A stretch of DNA of 64,000 bases, taken from NCBI RefSeq assembly GCF_016019935.1, contig NZ_JAECMT010000004.1:124833-188832 (forward strand). Direction: 5' to 3'. The notes below the pieces were generated by a model. It saw only the letters and a program-made list of their open reading frames with translations, had not been told where the DNA came from and ran no database searches. Source of the DNA: Paenibacillus sp. GSMTC-2017. GTDB lineage: Bacteria > Bacillota > Bacilli > Paenibacillales > Paenibacillaceae. Shown here one piece after another: positions 1 through 8,880 of this stretch (its first letter is position 1; each line of letters begins with the position of its first letter). The position numbers and the translations under genes are program-made.

Positions 1-2
1 TC

Positions 3-539
3 CCCCGTACATTTCTCTATTTAAAAAGTAAGGAGCCGATGAAAATGGAGCAGGAAATCGAAGAGATGCACGTGACCAAGCTGCAAGCCTACAATTCCTA
101 TCAATCTAGAAAAAGCGAAGAACAGCAGATTTTATTGATGTTCGTCTTTTCTTACGGATTTATCGTATTAATTTCAGCAATTTCTATTGCTAACATTTTC
201 AATACGATTACGACAGGCGTATCTCTTCGAAAACGAGAGTTTGCGATGCTGAAATCTGTTGGAATGACGCCAAAAGGCTTTACGAAAATGTTGAACTACG
301 AAAGTATGTTTTATGGGGCTAAGTCACTGCTGTTCGGGCTTCCTATCAGCTTCGCTCTGATGTATCTGATCTATAGAGCATTTGCGAACAAATTTACCTA
401 TGGATTCTCATTACCTTGGGTGAGCATTTTATCTGTCATTGCTGCCGTATTTGTCATAGTTGGTTCCGCGATGCTATATTCCGGGGCGAAAATAAAAGGA
501 GAAAACCTTATCGATGCTCTTAAGCAAGAGAGTATATGA
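3..539 (+). CDS. FtsX-family ABC transporter permease, C-terminal part (5' end outside window)
   Basis: The frame is open to the left edge of the window, so this is the tail of a larger gene and the ATG at 39 is probably internal. The visible part has three or four membrane segments. It also has a motif typical of FtsX/BceB/MacB permeases: a helix ending in NTITTGVSLRKREFAMLKSV, in which a cytoplasmic loop after a transmembrane helix carries R/K-rich 'REFA.L.S.G' residues. Such permeases work with a separate ATPase that would lie upstream, usually in peptide-antibiotic resistance, lipoprotein handling or cell-wall hydrolase control. The substrate cannot be told from this fragment. The gene ends four bases before the upstream in-frame ATG of the VanZ-like gene and is probably in one transcript with it. 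Confidence 0.85.
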   Translation, partial: PRTFLYLKSKEPMKMEQEIEEMHVTKLQAYNSYQSRKSEEQQILLMFVFSYGFIVLISAISIANIFNTITTGVSLRKREFAMLKSVGMTPKGFTKMLNYESMFYGAKSLLFGLPISFALMYLIYRAFANKFTYGFSLPWVSILSVIAAVFVIVGSAMLYSGAKIKGENLIDALKQESI

Positions 540-565
540 TAGGCAAAAATGATAAAGGAGCATCT

Positions 566-1519
566 ATGACTACACCACAGCGTAAAATTATTTTTTCCAT
601 AACCCTAGTCTATACCATTATGATTCTTTATTTTATGTTTTTCGCTTTCAATAGAGCAGATACAGTAGAGGATGTGGCTGGTTACACTTTTATCTTTTTG
701 CCGGACAGTTTTTTTAGGTTGCCAAGCTTATCCGATCTTCTAAATCCTACTTTAATGGATATTGTGGATTTTGGTAACATCGCAGCCTTCATCCCTTTTG
801 GTATATTGATTCCGTTGTTATATCGGACTACCTTTATTCGATTCTTTATATTGTTTATCCTATCAATTTTCGTCCTTGAAACCATACAGGCATTAACTTT
901 GCTCGGCAGTTTCGACATTAATGACGTCATTATAAACTCATTGGGCGCAGCAATCGGATTCGGGGCATATAGATTTGGTTTTCGTACCAAAAATGTATCA
1001 AGAAATATAGCGGTTATGGGTATTTCCATTGTTGTCCTTATGATCGGTGTTTGGGGGTGTTTCGGGATTGTTGACAAAGCGTACATCCAAGAAATGGGCC
1101 CATTTGTGGCGTTAAACGAACTAAAAGATAGTACCGGAAATACATCAACAGGAACAAAACGATACAGTTTCAAAATTGGCGGTCAGAACGTAGAACCCCA
1201 ATATAATGTGTATAGCGTTAAAGAGAAAAATAAGGAAACGTATACGTTTACGTTAGGCAAAAAGGAGCTTTATCTCTACTTGAATTATGGGGTTCCCGAT
1301 CAAGAGGATGTTCAGGGGAGTCTACGTATTTCCGTCGATGGGCATGAGTATCTGTTTGCATCTGCAGAAGATCAACGCCAAGAGCCGGAGATGTTCACAA
1401 TTTATCTTGAACAGGCAAACGAGCTTACGATAACCATTGAGGGAAATGTAAAGCTATGGGATGTTCGATTTAGGGAGATGAAATATTTCTGGGATTGGTC
1501 AAAGCAACGAACGTCCTAA
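566..1519 (+). CDS. VanZ-like membrane protein with extracytoplasmic C-terminal domain
   Basis: The N-terminal half (about residues 5-170) has four or five hydrophobic helices and the VanZ pattern: a 'FGNIAAFIPFGILIPLL' helix, then an ETIQ segment and a 'DINDVIINSLGAAIG' helix. VanZ proteins confer low-level teicoplanin resistance in enterococci, but most homologues have no known role. A soluble domain of about 140 residues with beta-type sequence follows the last helix; VanZ itself lacks it. The first in-frame ATG is at 536, but the ATG at 566 has AAAGGAG six bases upstream and is preferred. The gene is probably co-transcribed with the upstream permease and ends at a strong terminator. Confidence 0.8.
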   Translation: MTTPQRKIIFSITLVYTIMILYFMFFAFNRADTVEDVAGYTFIFLPDSFFRLPSLSDLLNPTLMDIVDFGNIAAFIPFGILIPLLYRTTFIRFFILFILSIFVLETIQALTLLGSFDINDVIINSLGAAIGFGAYRFGFRTKNVSRNIAVMGISIVVLMIGVWGCFGIVDKAYIQEMGPFVALNELKDSTGNTSTGTKRYSFKIGGQNVEPQYNVYSVKEKNKETYTFTLGKKELYLYLNYGVPDQEDVQGSLRISVDGHEYLFASAEDQRQEPEMFTIYLEQANELTITIEGNVKLWDVRFREMKYFWDWSKQRTS

Positions 1520-1593
1520 ATTGCCGTTAATGATAACGCATATAACCGTATCATAAATAAAGTAGTCTCATCAAATCCACATGTTCCGCAAAG

Positions 1594-1623
1594 AAAAGGC
1601 CATCCAGCAAAGGACGGCCTTTT
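1594..1623. terminator. Bidirectional rho-independent terminator
   Basis: A 12-base stem with one mismatch (AAAAGGCC...GGCCTTTT arms) closes a six-base loop. It has A-runs on the left and T-runs on the right, so it can end both the VanZ-like gene from the left and the DUF1904 gene from the right. Confidence 0.85.
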
Positions 1624-1648
1624 AAATTTGGCAGATGTATTTCGTCAG

Positions 1649-1981
1649 CTAGGAACCATAACGGCGTCCGTTCATATAAAAGTTGTCCTCGCGGCCAACC
1701 CTAAAGGAAATTTCTAGATCGGGTATACCTAGAGAACGGACATGTCTATCGATGGCCTCGGCCATCTTATCGCGCACTTCGTCCCCTCGCTCAAACCACC
1801 ATACGTCGATAAAAGGGTACGAATCGGTATATTTCCCGTCGAATATAGCTGTGACGTGCAGACACTCCAAAGTGAAATTATCCGTTCCGCATTGGCATAT
1901 TTCGGCCATCTCCGCTACGAGCGGTATGCTAATTGAACGAATGCCCTCGGCTGGAACTCCTCTAAAAATTAATTGCGGCAT
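1649..1981 (-). CDS. DUF1904 family protein
   Basis: This 110-residue soluble protein starts MPQLIFRGVP and contains AEICQCGTDNFTLECLHVTA, which fits the DUF1904 family of small Firmicute proteins. The proline right after the initiator Met and the overall length resemble the tautomerase fold, but no function is established and none is claimed here. The ATG has GGAG eight bases upstream. It stands alone, converging on the VanZ-like gene. The MBOAT/SGNH genes upstream are on the same strand, with an 88-base gap. Confidence 0.75.
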   Translation of the reverse strand: MPQLIFRGVPAEGIRSISIPLVAEMAEICQCGTDNFTLECLHVTAIFDGKYTDSYPFIDVWWFERGDEVRDKMAEAIDRHVRSLGIPDLEISFRVGREDNFYMNGRRYGS

Positions 1982-2069
1982 CTACTATTCTCCTATCGAT
2001 ATGAATTTAGCTATTTGTATCTTTTCATTGTATATGTACAGGTCTTTCTGTGGCAATCGGTTCGTACGA

Positions 2070-3158
2070 CTAATAATTTGGTGCAAGTTCAATCATATTT
2101 TTATCTTGTTCAGGCCACTTTTCACGGCTTATGCGCAATTTGGCTAGGTGTACATCAATATTTTCTTTGGTCATATACGTTCCGAAATAAGAAGGTGCCT
2201 GATCAGTATCAGGGTTTAACATGCGATGTATGATATAATTACCGACTTTTTTAGAGAAATGTCCGAGATCGTTATAGTTTTCTTTGTCTTGCAAAGAGCT
2301 CATAGATATTTGATGATACCCAGAGAAGTCCCAGACAGGAGAAATCTGGACTAATTTTCTTTTCCATTCCTCATAGTTACTCCATTGATCAATTTGCCAA
2401 TGAGTTTCTAATAGAATCGAGTGGAGTGGACTAATATACATATTTAGTGCAATACCATTTTGATCACAGAGTTCCTTAATTTTTTTTATATATAGCATAC
2501 TATCTGAAGATAAATGGTAAGCTGTTTGGGACCAATGAAATGTATCTTGAATTGTATTAAACGGAGACACATAGGTTTCATCAACAGTACCGTCAGCTAG
2601 AAATTCATTGGTCGTATATTTGTTAGAATGATTTCTATTATCTATAAAAACTTTATAGCTATCTTTTAATGCCTTCTCAGAAAGCAGAGTAGAAAATAAA
2701 TCATTTGTATAAAAGGTAGTGTTTAATCGTTTTTCATTATAACTAGAATTTATCGGATAGGATTCATTAAACGTTTCATAGTCTAACCCTATATAAACAG
2801 ATTTCAAATTGTCATTTACTTTTAATGTATACTCCAAGTATTTGTAATATATATATGGAACAGAGCCATAAATACCAAGGTTATATGTGCTTTCTCCAGT
2901 TAAAGATTCAATGACGGAAGGTTGTAGTCTCATCGATCTTGATGTACCTAATATAATAGCCTCAGGTTGATGTTTTTTAATATGAAACGTTTTGAATTGA
3001 AATAAATCACGAAATGCAATTTTTTGAGCGTTATAGTGTTTACTAGAAAAGTGGTAGATGCCATATGGATCTACTAGGTAGTTTATAGTTGCTATGCTTA
3101 AAATTAAAAATGCAGTAAAAATGACAACAATACTTGTCCATTTTTTGCGAGATATCAT
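2070..3158 (-). CDS. SGNH/AlgJ-DltD-like extracytoplasmic partner of the MBOAT protein
   Basis: The protein is 362 residues with a single N-terminal membrane segment (about 10-27). The rest is predicted to lie outside the membrane. The hydrolase-like motifs are ILGTSRSM (about 69-76, a variant of the SGNH 'GxSxS' block I) and NDLGHFS near residue 300 (the D-x-x-H of block V), so the catalytic Ser/Asp/His set of AlgX/AlgJ or DltD-like proteins appears to be there. Such proteins accept an acyl group from the MBOAT membrane protein and transfer it to a surface polymer. The gene starts 16 bases after the MBOAT gene on the same strand, so the two form an operon. The acceptor polymer is unknown: no alginate or teichoic acid genes are nearby. 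Confidence 0.7.
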   Translation of the reverse strand: MISRKKWTSIVVIFTAFLILSIATINYLVDPYGIYHFSSKHYNAQKIAFRDLFQFKTFHIKKHQPEAIILGTSRSMRLQPSVIESLTGESTYNLGIYGSVPYIYYKYLEYTLKVNDNLKSVYIGLDYETFNESYPINSSYNEKRLNTTFYTNDLFSTLLSEKALKDSYKVFIDNRNHSNKYTTNEFLADGTVDETYVSPFNTIQDTFHWSQTAYHLSSDSMLYIKKIKELCDQNGIALNMYISPLHSILLETHWQIDQWSNYEEWKRKLVQISPVWDFSGYHQISMSSLQDKENYNDLGHFSKKVGNYIIHRMLNPDTDQAPSYFGTYMTKENIDVHLAKLRISREKWPEQDKNMIELAPNY

Positions 3159-3174
3159 AGTTTCACCCTGTTTA

Positions 3175-4653
3175 CTAAAAATTAAAATATAAGAACTCTG
3201 TTGCCTTAGTTAAACTAATAATAGAATAGATTAAAAGGACTACAATAAACAGCGCATTTAATAGGGTTGGTTTAAACGTATCAAGTTTTTCAGAAGAATT
3301 CTTGAACCCTAATACAATAATAAAACTTATTATTATCAAACCTATTGCACGATATTTATCTTTTAATGGAGTAGCTTCAAAAGAAAAGCCAAAAGCCGTA
3401 AAGAAGTTTAACAGTGGAGATAACTGTTCAGGCAAAATAAAACCGTTTAGACCGAACATGGCTTTGAGCAGCAAGACGGCTTGATTCACTTCTTCTAATC
3501 TGAAAAATACTAACATTATGTTTATATAAATAAAGGTTATGCCCCATGATAGGATCGTAGGGAGTTTTATGTTTAGTTTGTTTTTTTTCCAAGTTCTATA
3601 GCTTACGATGCCAGTTCCAAAAAGAAGTCCCCAAATAATATAATTCCACCCTGCACCATGCCAAATTCCACTCAATAAAAATAGTAATATTAAGTTAAAA
3701 GATGTTTTTATATTGGTACTCAGTTTAATTGGTAAATTAGAATAAATTGTTTTCGAGAGCAAACGACTCATTGGATTAAAAACATAATCGTTTAGAAAAC
3801 GACTTAAAGTAATATGCCAACGCGAAGCTAGGTCTTGAAAGTTAGTAGATTTATAGGGTGAATTGAAATTAATAGGTAATTTAATATTAAACAATAATGC
3901 AATTCCTATAGCCATATCTGAATAACCACTAAAATCAAAATATAACTGGAAAGTATAAGAAAGAATGACTGTCCATGCGTCAAAAAAGGTAATGGAATCT
4001 AAGTGGTGCATGCCATCTGATACAGTTAAAGATAAATTATCAGCGAGAATAACCTTTTTAAATAAGCCTATAGCAAATATAAATATTCCTAATGAAATAT
4101 TGTCTACATTAATTTTTATTCGATTTGAACGATAAAATTGAGGCATTATCTCATGATGATATACAATAGGGCCTGCAATTAACTGCGGGAAAAAAGTAAT
4201 GAATAATATATAATCGACAAAGGAATATTTATCGATTTTCCCTTTATAGCAATCAACGAGATATGATACTTGTTGAAATGTAAAGAAACTAATTGCTAAA
4301 GGCAGTATTATATTTAATAAAGGTAATTCTGTTGAAAACAAAAAGTTAATATTAGCAACCATAAAGTCTAAGTATTTATAGTATCCTAATAGACCTAAGT
4401 TAAAGATAATACCAATAGTTATTAGTGCTTTTCGTTTATGTAATATGAGAAAGTGACCGAGGATAAAATTAATGCTCATAGAGATAAAAATAAGTGCCAA
4501 GTAACCGTGGTTCCAAAAGCTGTAGAAGAAAAGTGAACATGCAACAAGCCATATTTTTGGGAGTATAGTATGAGTGGCAGTGGCTAATAGAAAATAACCA
4601 GCAAAAGCAATAGGAAGAAATATAAAAATAAATTCGGTTGAGTTAAATAACAC
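3175..4653 (-). CDS. MBOAT family O-acyltransferase (AlgI/PatA-like)
   Basis: This 492-residue polytopic protein has about ten or more hydrophobic helices. Diagnostic MBOAT features are the SRWHITLSRFLNDYVFNP block around residue 275 and the LSGIWHGAGWNYIIWGLLFG segment around 330, whose His is the conserved MBOAT catalytic residue. Family members pass acetyl or other acyl groups from the cytoplasm across the membrane to a surface glycan. The start is GTG at 4653 with a GGAAGGA site upstream. It is the first gene of a two-gene operon with the SGNH protein at 2070-3158. A perfect palindrome lies 46 bases upstream of the start. Confidence 0.85.
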   Translation of the reverse strand: MLFNSTEFIFIFLPIAFAGYFLLATATHTILPKIWLVACSLFFYSFWNHGYLALIFISMSINFILGHFLILHKRKALITIGIIFNLGLLGYYKYLDFMVANINFLFSTELPLLNIILPLAISFFTFQQVSYLVDCYKGKIDKYSFVDYILFITFFPQLIAGPIVYHHEIMPQFYRSNRIKINVDNISLGIFIFAIGLFKKVILADNLSLTVSDGMHHLDSITFFDAWTVILSYTFQLYFDFSGYSDMAIGIALLFNIKLPINFNSPYKSTNFQDLASRWHITLSRFLNDYVFNPMSRLLSKTIYSNLPIKLSTNIKTSFNLILLFLLSGIWHGAGWNYIIWGLLFGTGIVSYRTWKKNKLNIKLPTILSWGITFIYINIMLVFFRLEEVNQAVLLLKAMFGLNGFILPEQLSPLLNFFTAFGFSFEATPLKDKYRAIGLIIISFIIVLGFKNSSEKLDTFKPTLLNALFIVVLLIYSIISLTKATEFLYFNF

Positions 4654-5025
4654 AGTGTTATCCTTCCAATAATTATTATTTGCTTAATAAAGCATATGTA
4701 TACTAAATAGTATATCAAGTTCCAGTTAAAAAGTATCTACTTTTTAGTTTAAGTAGTACTAGAGTTGCATTAATTTTATATAATTGTAACTTTGTAAAAA
4801 ATATACAACATAAATCAATTCCATTTTAAAGAAAAAGATAGTGATTTAAAATAATAGTCTTTGTGAATATAAATTATATTGTAATCAGCATAACTAACTG
4901 TTTAAATGAAATTGGTGAGAACTTAGCGAAAAAATCCATATACGAGGTTAGTACTAGGTAGAAGATATATTAGTTTCACTAAACCCCACCAACGATTGGC
5001 ATAACAAACAGGGAGGCTTACATAA
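4654..5025. other. Divergent AT-rich intergenic region
   Basis: The 372 bases separate the MBOAT gene (leftward) from the SLH protein (rightward). No open frame with a ribosome site was seen. The stretch is very AT-rich and presumably holds the two divergent promoters. I could not pick a convincing -35/-10 pair. The only structured element is the palindrome at 4699-4714. Confidence 0.6.
4699..4714. promoter_or_regulatory. Perfect palindrome upstream of the MBOAT operon
   Basis: TATACTA-AA-TAGTATA is a perfect 16-base inverted repeat about 46 bases upstream of the MBOAT start codon, where an operator or promoter element would be expected. In sequence this AT-rich, chance occurrence is possible, and no cognate regulator is evident. 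Confidence 0.3.
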
Positions 5026-7494
5026 GTGTTAAGTTCATTCAAAAAAGCTACATCAATCGCACTCGTTTTAAGTTTATTAATTAGCATGTTTCCTCAGATG
5101 ATATTTGCAAGTGCAGGGAGTTCGGCGAAGGAGTTTCTTTCATTTTCAGTAGAGGGAAATCCAAGTGTTATTGATAACGTGAACCATACAATTGAGGTTG
5201 TGGTACCTTATCGTTCTGCGGTCAATAATATGTTTGAAATCTTTGAAGTATCTGAGGGAGCAACTGTACTTAATCATACAAGTAATGTGACTCGCACGAA
5301 TTATTCTAGTCCTGTTATATTAACGGTTGTTGCCGAGGATAATAGTAGACAAGATTATACGGTGACGGTAACGATTGGACCAAGCAACTTAAAGTCTATC
5401 ACGGCATTTAACTTAGTCGCTCCGGTAGCAAAAAGTTTTATTGACGACGAAGCCTTTGCAATCTATCTCACCGTTCCAAAAGGTACGGATGTAACTGCGT
5501 TAACGCCTACATTTTCGACAGATGACAGTGGTGCTCAATTATTAGTAAATGGTGATGTTCAAACGAGTGGTGTCAGCATACAAGATTTTTCACAGCCTTT
5601 AATTTATACAGTAAAAGCGTTGGACGGAAGCACACGAGACTATAGAGTAACCGTCAATATTCATATAGAACCTAGTACGGCAAAAGAAATTACCTACTTT
5701 GCTCTCGCTTCACACTCTTCCATCGGTATTATTGATGAATCTAACCAGACGATAACGCTTACGGTTCCTCACGGTACAAATAGGGCAGCGTTAGTGCCTA
5801 CTTTTATTACTACTGGTACTAGAGTTCTTTTATATGGAAATCAGCAAGTTAGCGGGGAAGCAGTTGTTAATTTTACAAATCCCGTAGATTATACCGTTGA
5901 AGATGAAGCAGGCAATTCTCTTATCTATCAAGTTACTGTAAAAGAAGCTGCTAGCACTGCCAGTACAACTAAGGTATTACAAACGTTTAGCATTGATGGC
6001 GTAGAGGGTCTCATAGATGAGGATGCGAAAACAATATCTGTTGTTTTGCCGACTGGATCTACACGACAAAACAAAACCGCAACATTCACGACTAACGGTC
6101 AATCCGTATATATCGGAAACACGTCACAAACGTCTGGTGCTACGGCAAACGACTTTACAACTCCACAAACGTACACCGTATTTGCCGAAAACGGATTAAC
6201 GCAAAATTATGTGGTGTCCGTAACACTAGCAAATGAACTAAAATCCTATGATCTTATCTCCCCTATACAAGCGGTAGGTAAAATCGATCCCTTAAATCAT
6301 ACGATTACTTTTGATATTCCTTATGGAACAGATCTAAGCGTAACGAAAGCGGTATATGTTACGACGGGAGATCATATTAAAATTAACGAAGTAGTACAAC
6401 AATCGGGTGTGACGGAAACGGATCTACGGTTGTCTCCAATTATTTATACAGTAGATTCTGATAATGTATCTGTTCCCTATAGGGTTATTTTGAACATAGG
6501 TTTAAATCCTGCGAAGGAGCTTACCACCTTCAAAATAACAAATCCAGAACGTATTGGAGTTGTGGATCAGGCTGGGCGTACGATTTCAATAACGGTACCT
6601 CACGGTACAAATGTAACTCAATTGGCTCCGATTTTTACGAGCACAGGCTCACATGTAAAGGTAGGAAATGAGAATCAAGTTAGCGGGGTTACGACGCAAA
6701 ACTTTACTAATCCGGTAACGTACACGGTATTCGCAGCTGATGGCACTAGGCAAGACTACGTCGTGACGGTTACGGTAGCACCGCGCGAGTCTTCCAATAA
6801 TGGTACTTATTTGCCTGTACCAACTAAGCCGACTACTAATCCGTCACCTTTTTATCCTGTTGTTAATCAAGAGAAGTTGAAGGCATACTTGAAGGACAAG
6901 ATTGAACAGGCATCAACTGACCCAGTTAGCGGCATATTCTCTGATGTTAATCAACATTGGAGCAAGACGAATATTGATCTTTTCGTAAAAATGGGTTTTG
7001 TTAAGGGTTATGAAGACGACACTTTCCGCCCGAATGGTTCAATTACACGTGCTGAGTTTGCTGCCATGATAGTTAGAGTATTCAATATCGAAGCTCAAAA
7101 AAATGCAACGAGTTTCACTGACGTGAAGGAAGCTCATTGGGCGATTAAATATATTGAAGCATTAGCAGTCAGCGGCATAATAACGGGTTACGTGGATGGT
7201 ACGTTCAAACCGAATGACGTTATTTCTCGAGCTGAAATCATTGCAATTATTAGTCGTATAGTGGACTTCAATGCGATAGGGAAAAATAAAACGGCGGACT
7301 TCAATGACATTGCTGGCTCATGGAATGCGGACGAGATTCGTGCGGCGGCAGCTGCCGGAATTATCAATGGTCGTAAGGTAGGTTCATTTGCTCCACAAGA
7401 ACAATCGACTAGAGCGGAAGCTTTGAGTATTATATTGCGTGTACTGAATTTGAATGCTGACGTTAGATTATTACTAGATCAGCCTAAAACCTAG
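5026..7494 (+). CDS. SLH-anchored surface protein with six beta-sandwich (DUF5018/cadherin-like) repeats
   Basis: The protein is 822 residues with a signal peptide (cleavage near residue 29, after IFASA). Six repeats of about 90-95 residues follow (roughly 33-122, 123-220, 221-313, 314-404, 405-496, 497-590). Each has the pattern I-D/V-D...TI.VTVP.GT....L.P.F....G.......Q.SG....F..P..YTV.A..G....Y.VTV, which fits DUF5018 or cadherin-like beta-sandwich modules. A Pro/Thr linker leads to three SLH motifs (about 635-815), including GYEDDTFRPNGSITRAEF. SLH modules bind pyruvylated secondary cell-wall polymer, so the protein is displayed on the cell wall; the repeats probably act as a stalk. The start is GTG with GGGAGG nine bases upstream. 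It is transcribed alone and ends at a strong hairpin. Confidence 0.85.
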   Translation: MLSSFKKATSIALVLSLLISMFPQMIFASAGSSAKEFLSFSVEGNPSVIDNVNHTIEVVVPYRSAVNNMFEIFEVSEGATVLNHTSNVTRTNYSSPVILTVVAEDNSRQDYTVTVTIGPSNLKSITAFNLVAPVAKSFIDDEAFAIYLTVPKGTDVTALTPTFSTDDSGAQLLVNGDVQTSGVSIQDFSQPLIYTVKALDGSTRDYRVTVNIHIEPSTAKEITYFALASHSSIGIIDESNQTITLTVPHGTNRAALVPTFITTGTRVLLYGNQQVSGEAVVNFTNPVDYTVEDEAGNSLIYQVTVKEAASTASTTKVLQTFSIDGVEGLIDEDAKTISVVLPTGSTRQNKTATFTTNGQSVYIGNTSQTSGATANDFTTPQTYTVFAENGLTQNYVVSVTLANELKSYDLISPIQAVGKIDPLNHTITFDIPYGTDLSVTKAVYVTTGDHIKINEVVQQSGVTETDLRLSPIIYTVDSDNVSVPYRVILNIGLNPAKELTTFKITNPERIGVVDQAGRTISITVPHGTNVTQLAPIFTSTGSHVKVGNENQVSGVTTQNFTNPVTYTVFAADGTRQDYVVTVTVAPRESSNNGTYLPVPTKPTTNPSPFYPVVNQEKLKAYLKDKIEQASTDPVSGIFSDVNQHWSKTNIDLFVKMGFVKGYEDDTFRPNGSITRAEFAAMIVRVFNIEAQKNATSFTDVKEAHWAIKYIEALAVSGIITGYVDGTFKPNDVISRAEIIAIISRIVDFNAIGKNKTADFNDIAGSWNADEIRAAAAAGIINGRKVGSFAPQEQSTRAEALSIILRVLNLNADVRLLLDQPKT

Positions 7495-7513
7495 TATAGT
7501 CAGGTTATATGCT

Positions 7514-7569
7514 AAGAAACCATGCTTTTGTAAATGGAGGAACATCTATTTACATTAGCGTGGTTTCTT
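7514..7569 (+). terminator. Terminator of the SLH protein gene
   Basis: A long hairpin: a 12-base outer stem (AAGAAACCATGC with GCGTGGTTTCTT, one G-T pair) plus an inner GTAAAT/ATTTAC stem, followed by a run of five T. Confidence 0.85.
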
Positions 7570-7675
7570 TTTACCTTCATATAGTTGACGATCTTATAGA
7601 AAATAAAAAATGCTTAATATAAAATATAGGGGATAAACACTGGTATATTATTGCCTAATAACCATTCTATGATCA

Positions 7676-7705
7676 TTGACAACCGTCTACTTCATACAGC
7701 ATACT
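7676..7705 (+). promoter_or_regulatory. Probable sigma-A promoter of the lysine riboswitch transcript
   Basis: TTGACA (7676-7681) and CATACT (7700-7705) are separated by 18 bases. Transcription would start near 7712, just upstream of the riboswitch, which is the expected geometry. The -35 is perfect and the -10 is only fair. Confidence 0.55.
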
Positions 7706-7736
7706 TAAATCAATTGAATAACACCTCACGCTAATT

Positions 7737-7914
7737 GTGAGGTAGAGGCGCGGTATTTAACAGTTTGTAGCAGAGCTTGAGAGGCGATGAAGCTACGAAG
7801 AAGGAAATTCCGCCGAAGTGGGTAATACTCTCCGTATTATTTGCTGGGCTTGCAGTTAATAACTGTAAGACTGTCTCAATGAATCTCCCAGTTCATTGAG
7901 TTGTGCTATCTCCA
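7737..7914 (+). promoter_or_regulatory. Lysine riboswitch (L box) aptamer
   Basis: The segment carries the conserved L-box blocks in order: GAGGTAGAGGCGCGG at 7739, GGCGATGAAGC around 7783, GCCGAAGTGGGTAATACTC around 7812, TATTATTTGCTGGGCTTGCA, TAACTGTAAGACTGTC, and GTGCTATCTC at 7903-7912. They match the arrangement in the Bacillus subtilis lysC leader as I remember it. P1 is formed by GAGGTAG (7739-7745) with CTATCTC (7906-7912). Lysine binding stabilises P1 and favours the downstream terminator, switching the genes off. It lies ahead of an amino-acid ABC importer, which identifies lysine (or a close relative) as the probable cargo. Confidence 0.9.
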
Positions 7915-7952
7915 AAGGGAAAGCGGAGGCGTCTAATGTACTATAAACATAG

Positions 7953-7987
7953 TGCGGCCTGAGCATATCTCGGGTCGCATTTTTTTA
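7953..7987 (+). terminator. Riboswitch expression-platform terminator
   Basis: An 11-base stem (TGCGGCCTGAG with CTCGGGTCGCA, two G-T pairs) is followed by seven T, about 40 bases after the aptamer and 43 bases before the transporter start. This is the regulated terminator expected for a transcription-attenuating lysine riboswitch. Confidence 0.85.
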
Positions 7988-8030
7988 TTTTCAAGTAAAA
8001 AATAGCTAGTAATTATAGGGGGAAAAGAAA

Positions 8031-8870
8031 ATGAAAAAGACAAAACTATTTTCGATGATGCTGATTACTGCAATGATTTTTATAGCTGGATGTGGGTCAA
8101 ATGGTTCTGGTTCGAAAGATTCCGGATCTGCTGCAAAAGATACATTTACGGTCGGAATGGAAGCAGGTTACGCACCGTTCAACTGGACTCAAAATGATAA
8201 TTCCAATGGCGCTGTTAGCATCTCTGGAGGCGCTGAATTTGCAGGCGGTTATGATGTAGAGATAGCAAAGAAGATCGCAGAAGGTTTAGGCAAGGAGCTT
8301 AAGATTGTTAAGACGGAGTGGGATGGACTTGTTCCAGCACTAACATCGGGCAAAATCGATGCGATTATTGCAGGCATGTCACCTACCGCAGAACGTAAGG
8401 AAACGATCGACTTCTCAGACAAGTACTATACATCGCAACTGGCGATGGTTGTGAAAAAAGGCAGTAAATATGAAGGTGCTACTTCCATTCAAGATTTTAA
8501 GGACGCTAAGATTACAGGTCAATTAAACACATTCCACTATTCAGTCATTGACCAAATCAATGGTGTATCTAAGCAAACAGCAATGGATAACTTCCCTGCG
8601 ATGAGAGTAGCGCTTGAATCCGGAATGATTGATGGTTATGTTTCGGAACGCCCAGAAGCTATCAGTGCTTCTTCAGCTAATGAAAATCTAGTGATGGTAG
8701 AGTTCAAGGATGGTTTTCAAACGTTAGAGGATGACACGGCAATAGCGGTGGGACTTACGAAAAATAGTGAATATACGGCAAAAATCAATGATATTTTAAA
8801 GGGCATTTCTGAAGAAGATCGCATAAGCATCATGGATACAGCTATTAAAAATCAACCCGCAGCAAAATAG
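8031..8870 (+). CDS. Amino-acid ABC transporter substrate-binding lipoprotein (probably lysine)
   Basis: The 279-residue protein has a lipoprotein signal ending in IAGC (Cys at about residue 21), followed by a Gly/Ser-rich tether. The mature part is a family-3 solute-binding protein: GMEAGYAPFNW near the start, GGYDVEIAKKIAEGLGK, VKTEWDGLVPALTSGKIDAI, and ERKETIDFSDKYYTSQ. These blocks make up the polar amino-acid binding fold (HisJ/ArtJ type). It is anchored outside the membrane and delivers ligand to the permease at 8937-9677. The assignment to lysine comes from the upstream riboswitch, not from the protein itself. The ATG is preceded by an AGGGGGA site. Confidence 0.85.
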   Translation: MKKTKLFSMMLITAMIFIAGCGSNGSGSKDSGSAAKDTFTVGMEAGYAPFNWTQNDNSNGAVSISGGAEFAGGYDVEIAKKIAEGLGKELKIVKTEWDGLVPALTSGKIDAIIAGMSPTAERKETIDFSDKYYTSQLAMVVKKGSKYEGATSIQDFKDAKITGQLNTFHYSVIDQINGVSKQTAMDNFPAMRVALESGMIDGYVSERPEAISASSANENLVMVEFKDGFQTLEDDTAIAVGLTKNSEYTAKINDILKGISEEDRISIMDTAIKNQPAAK

Positions 8871-8880
8871 TGATTACGGG

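Noticed and set aside
682..1173. Long minus-strand frame opposite the VanZ-like gene
   Set aside because: No ribosome site, no recognisable motif, and fully overlapped by a well-supported gene.
1683..2233. Plus-strand frames over the DUF1904 gene and the end of the SGNH gene
   Set aside because: They mirror real genes on the other strand and lack ribosome sites.
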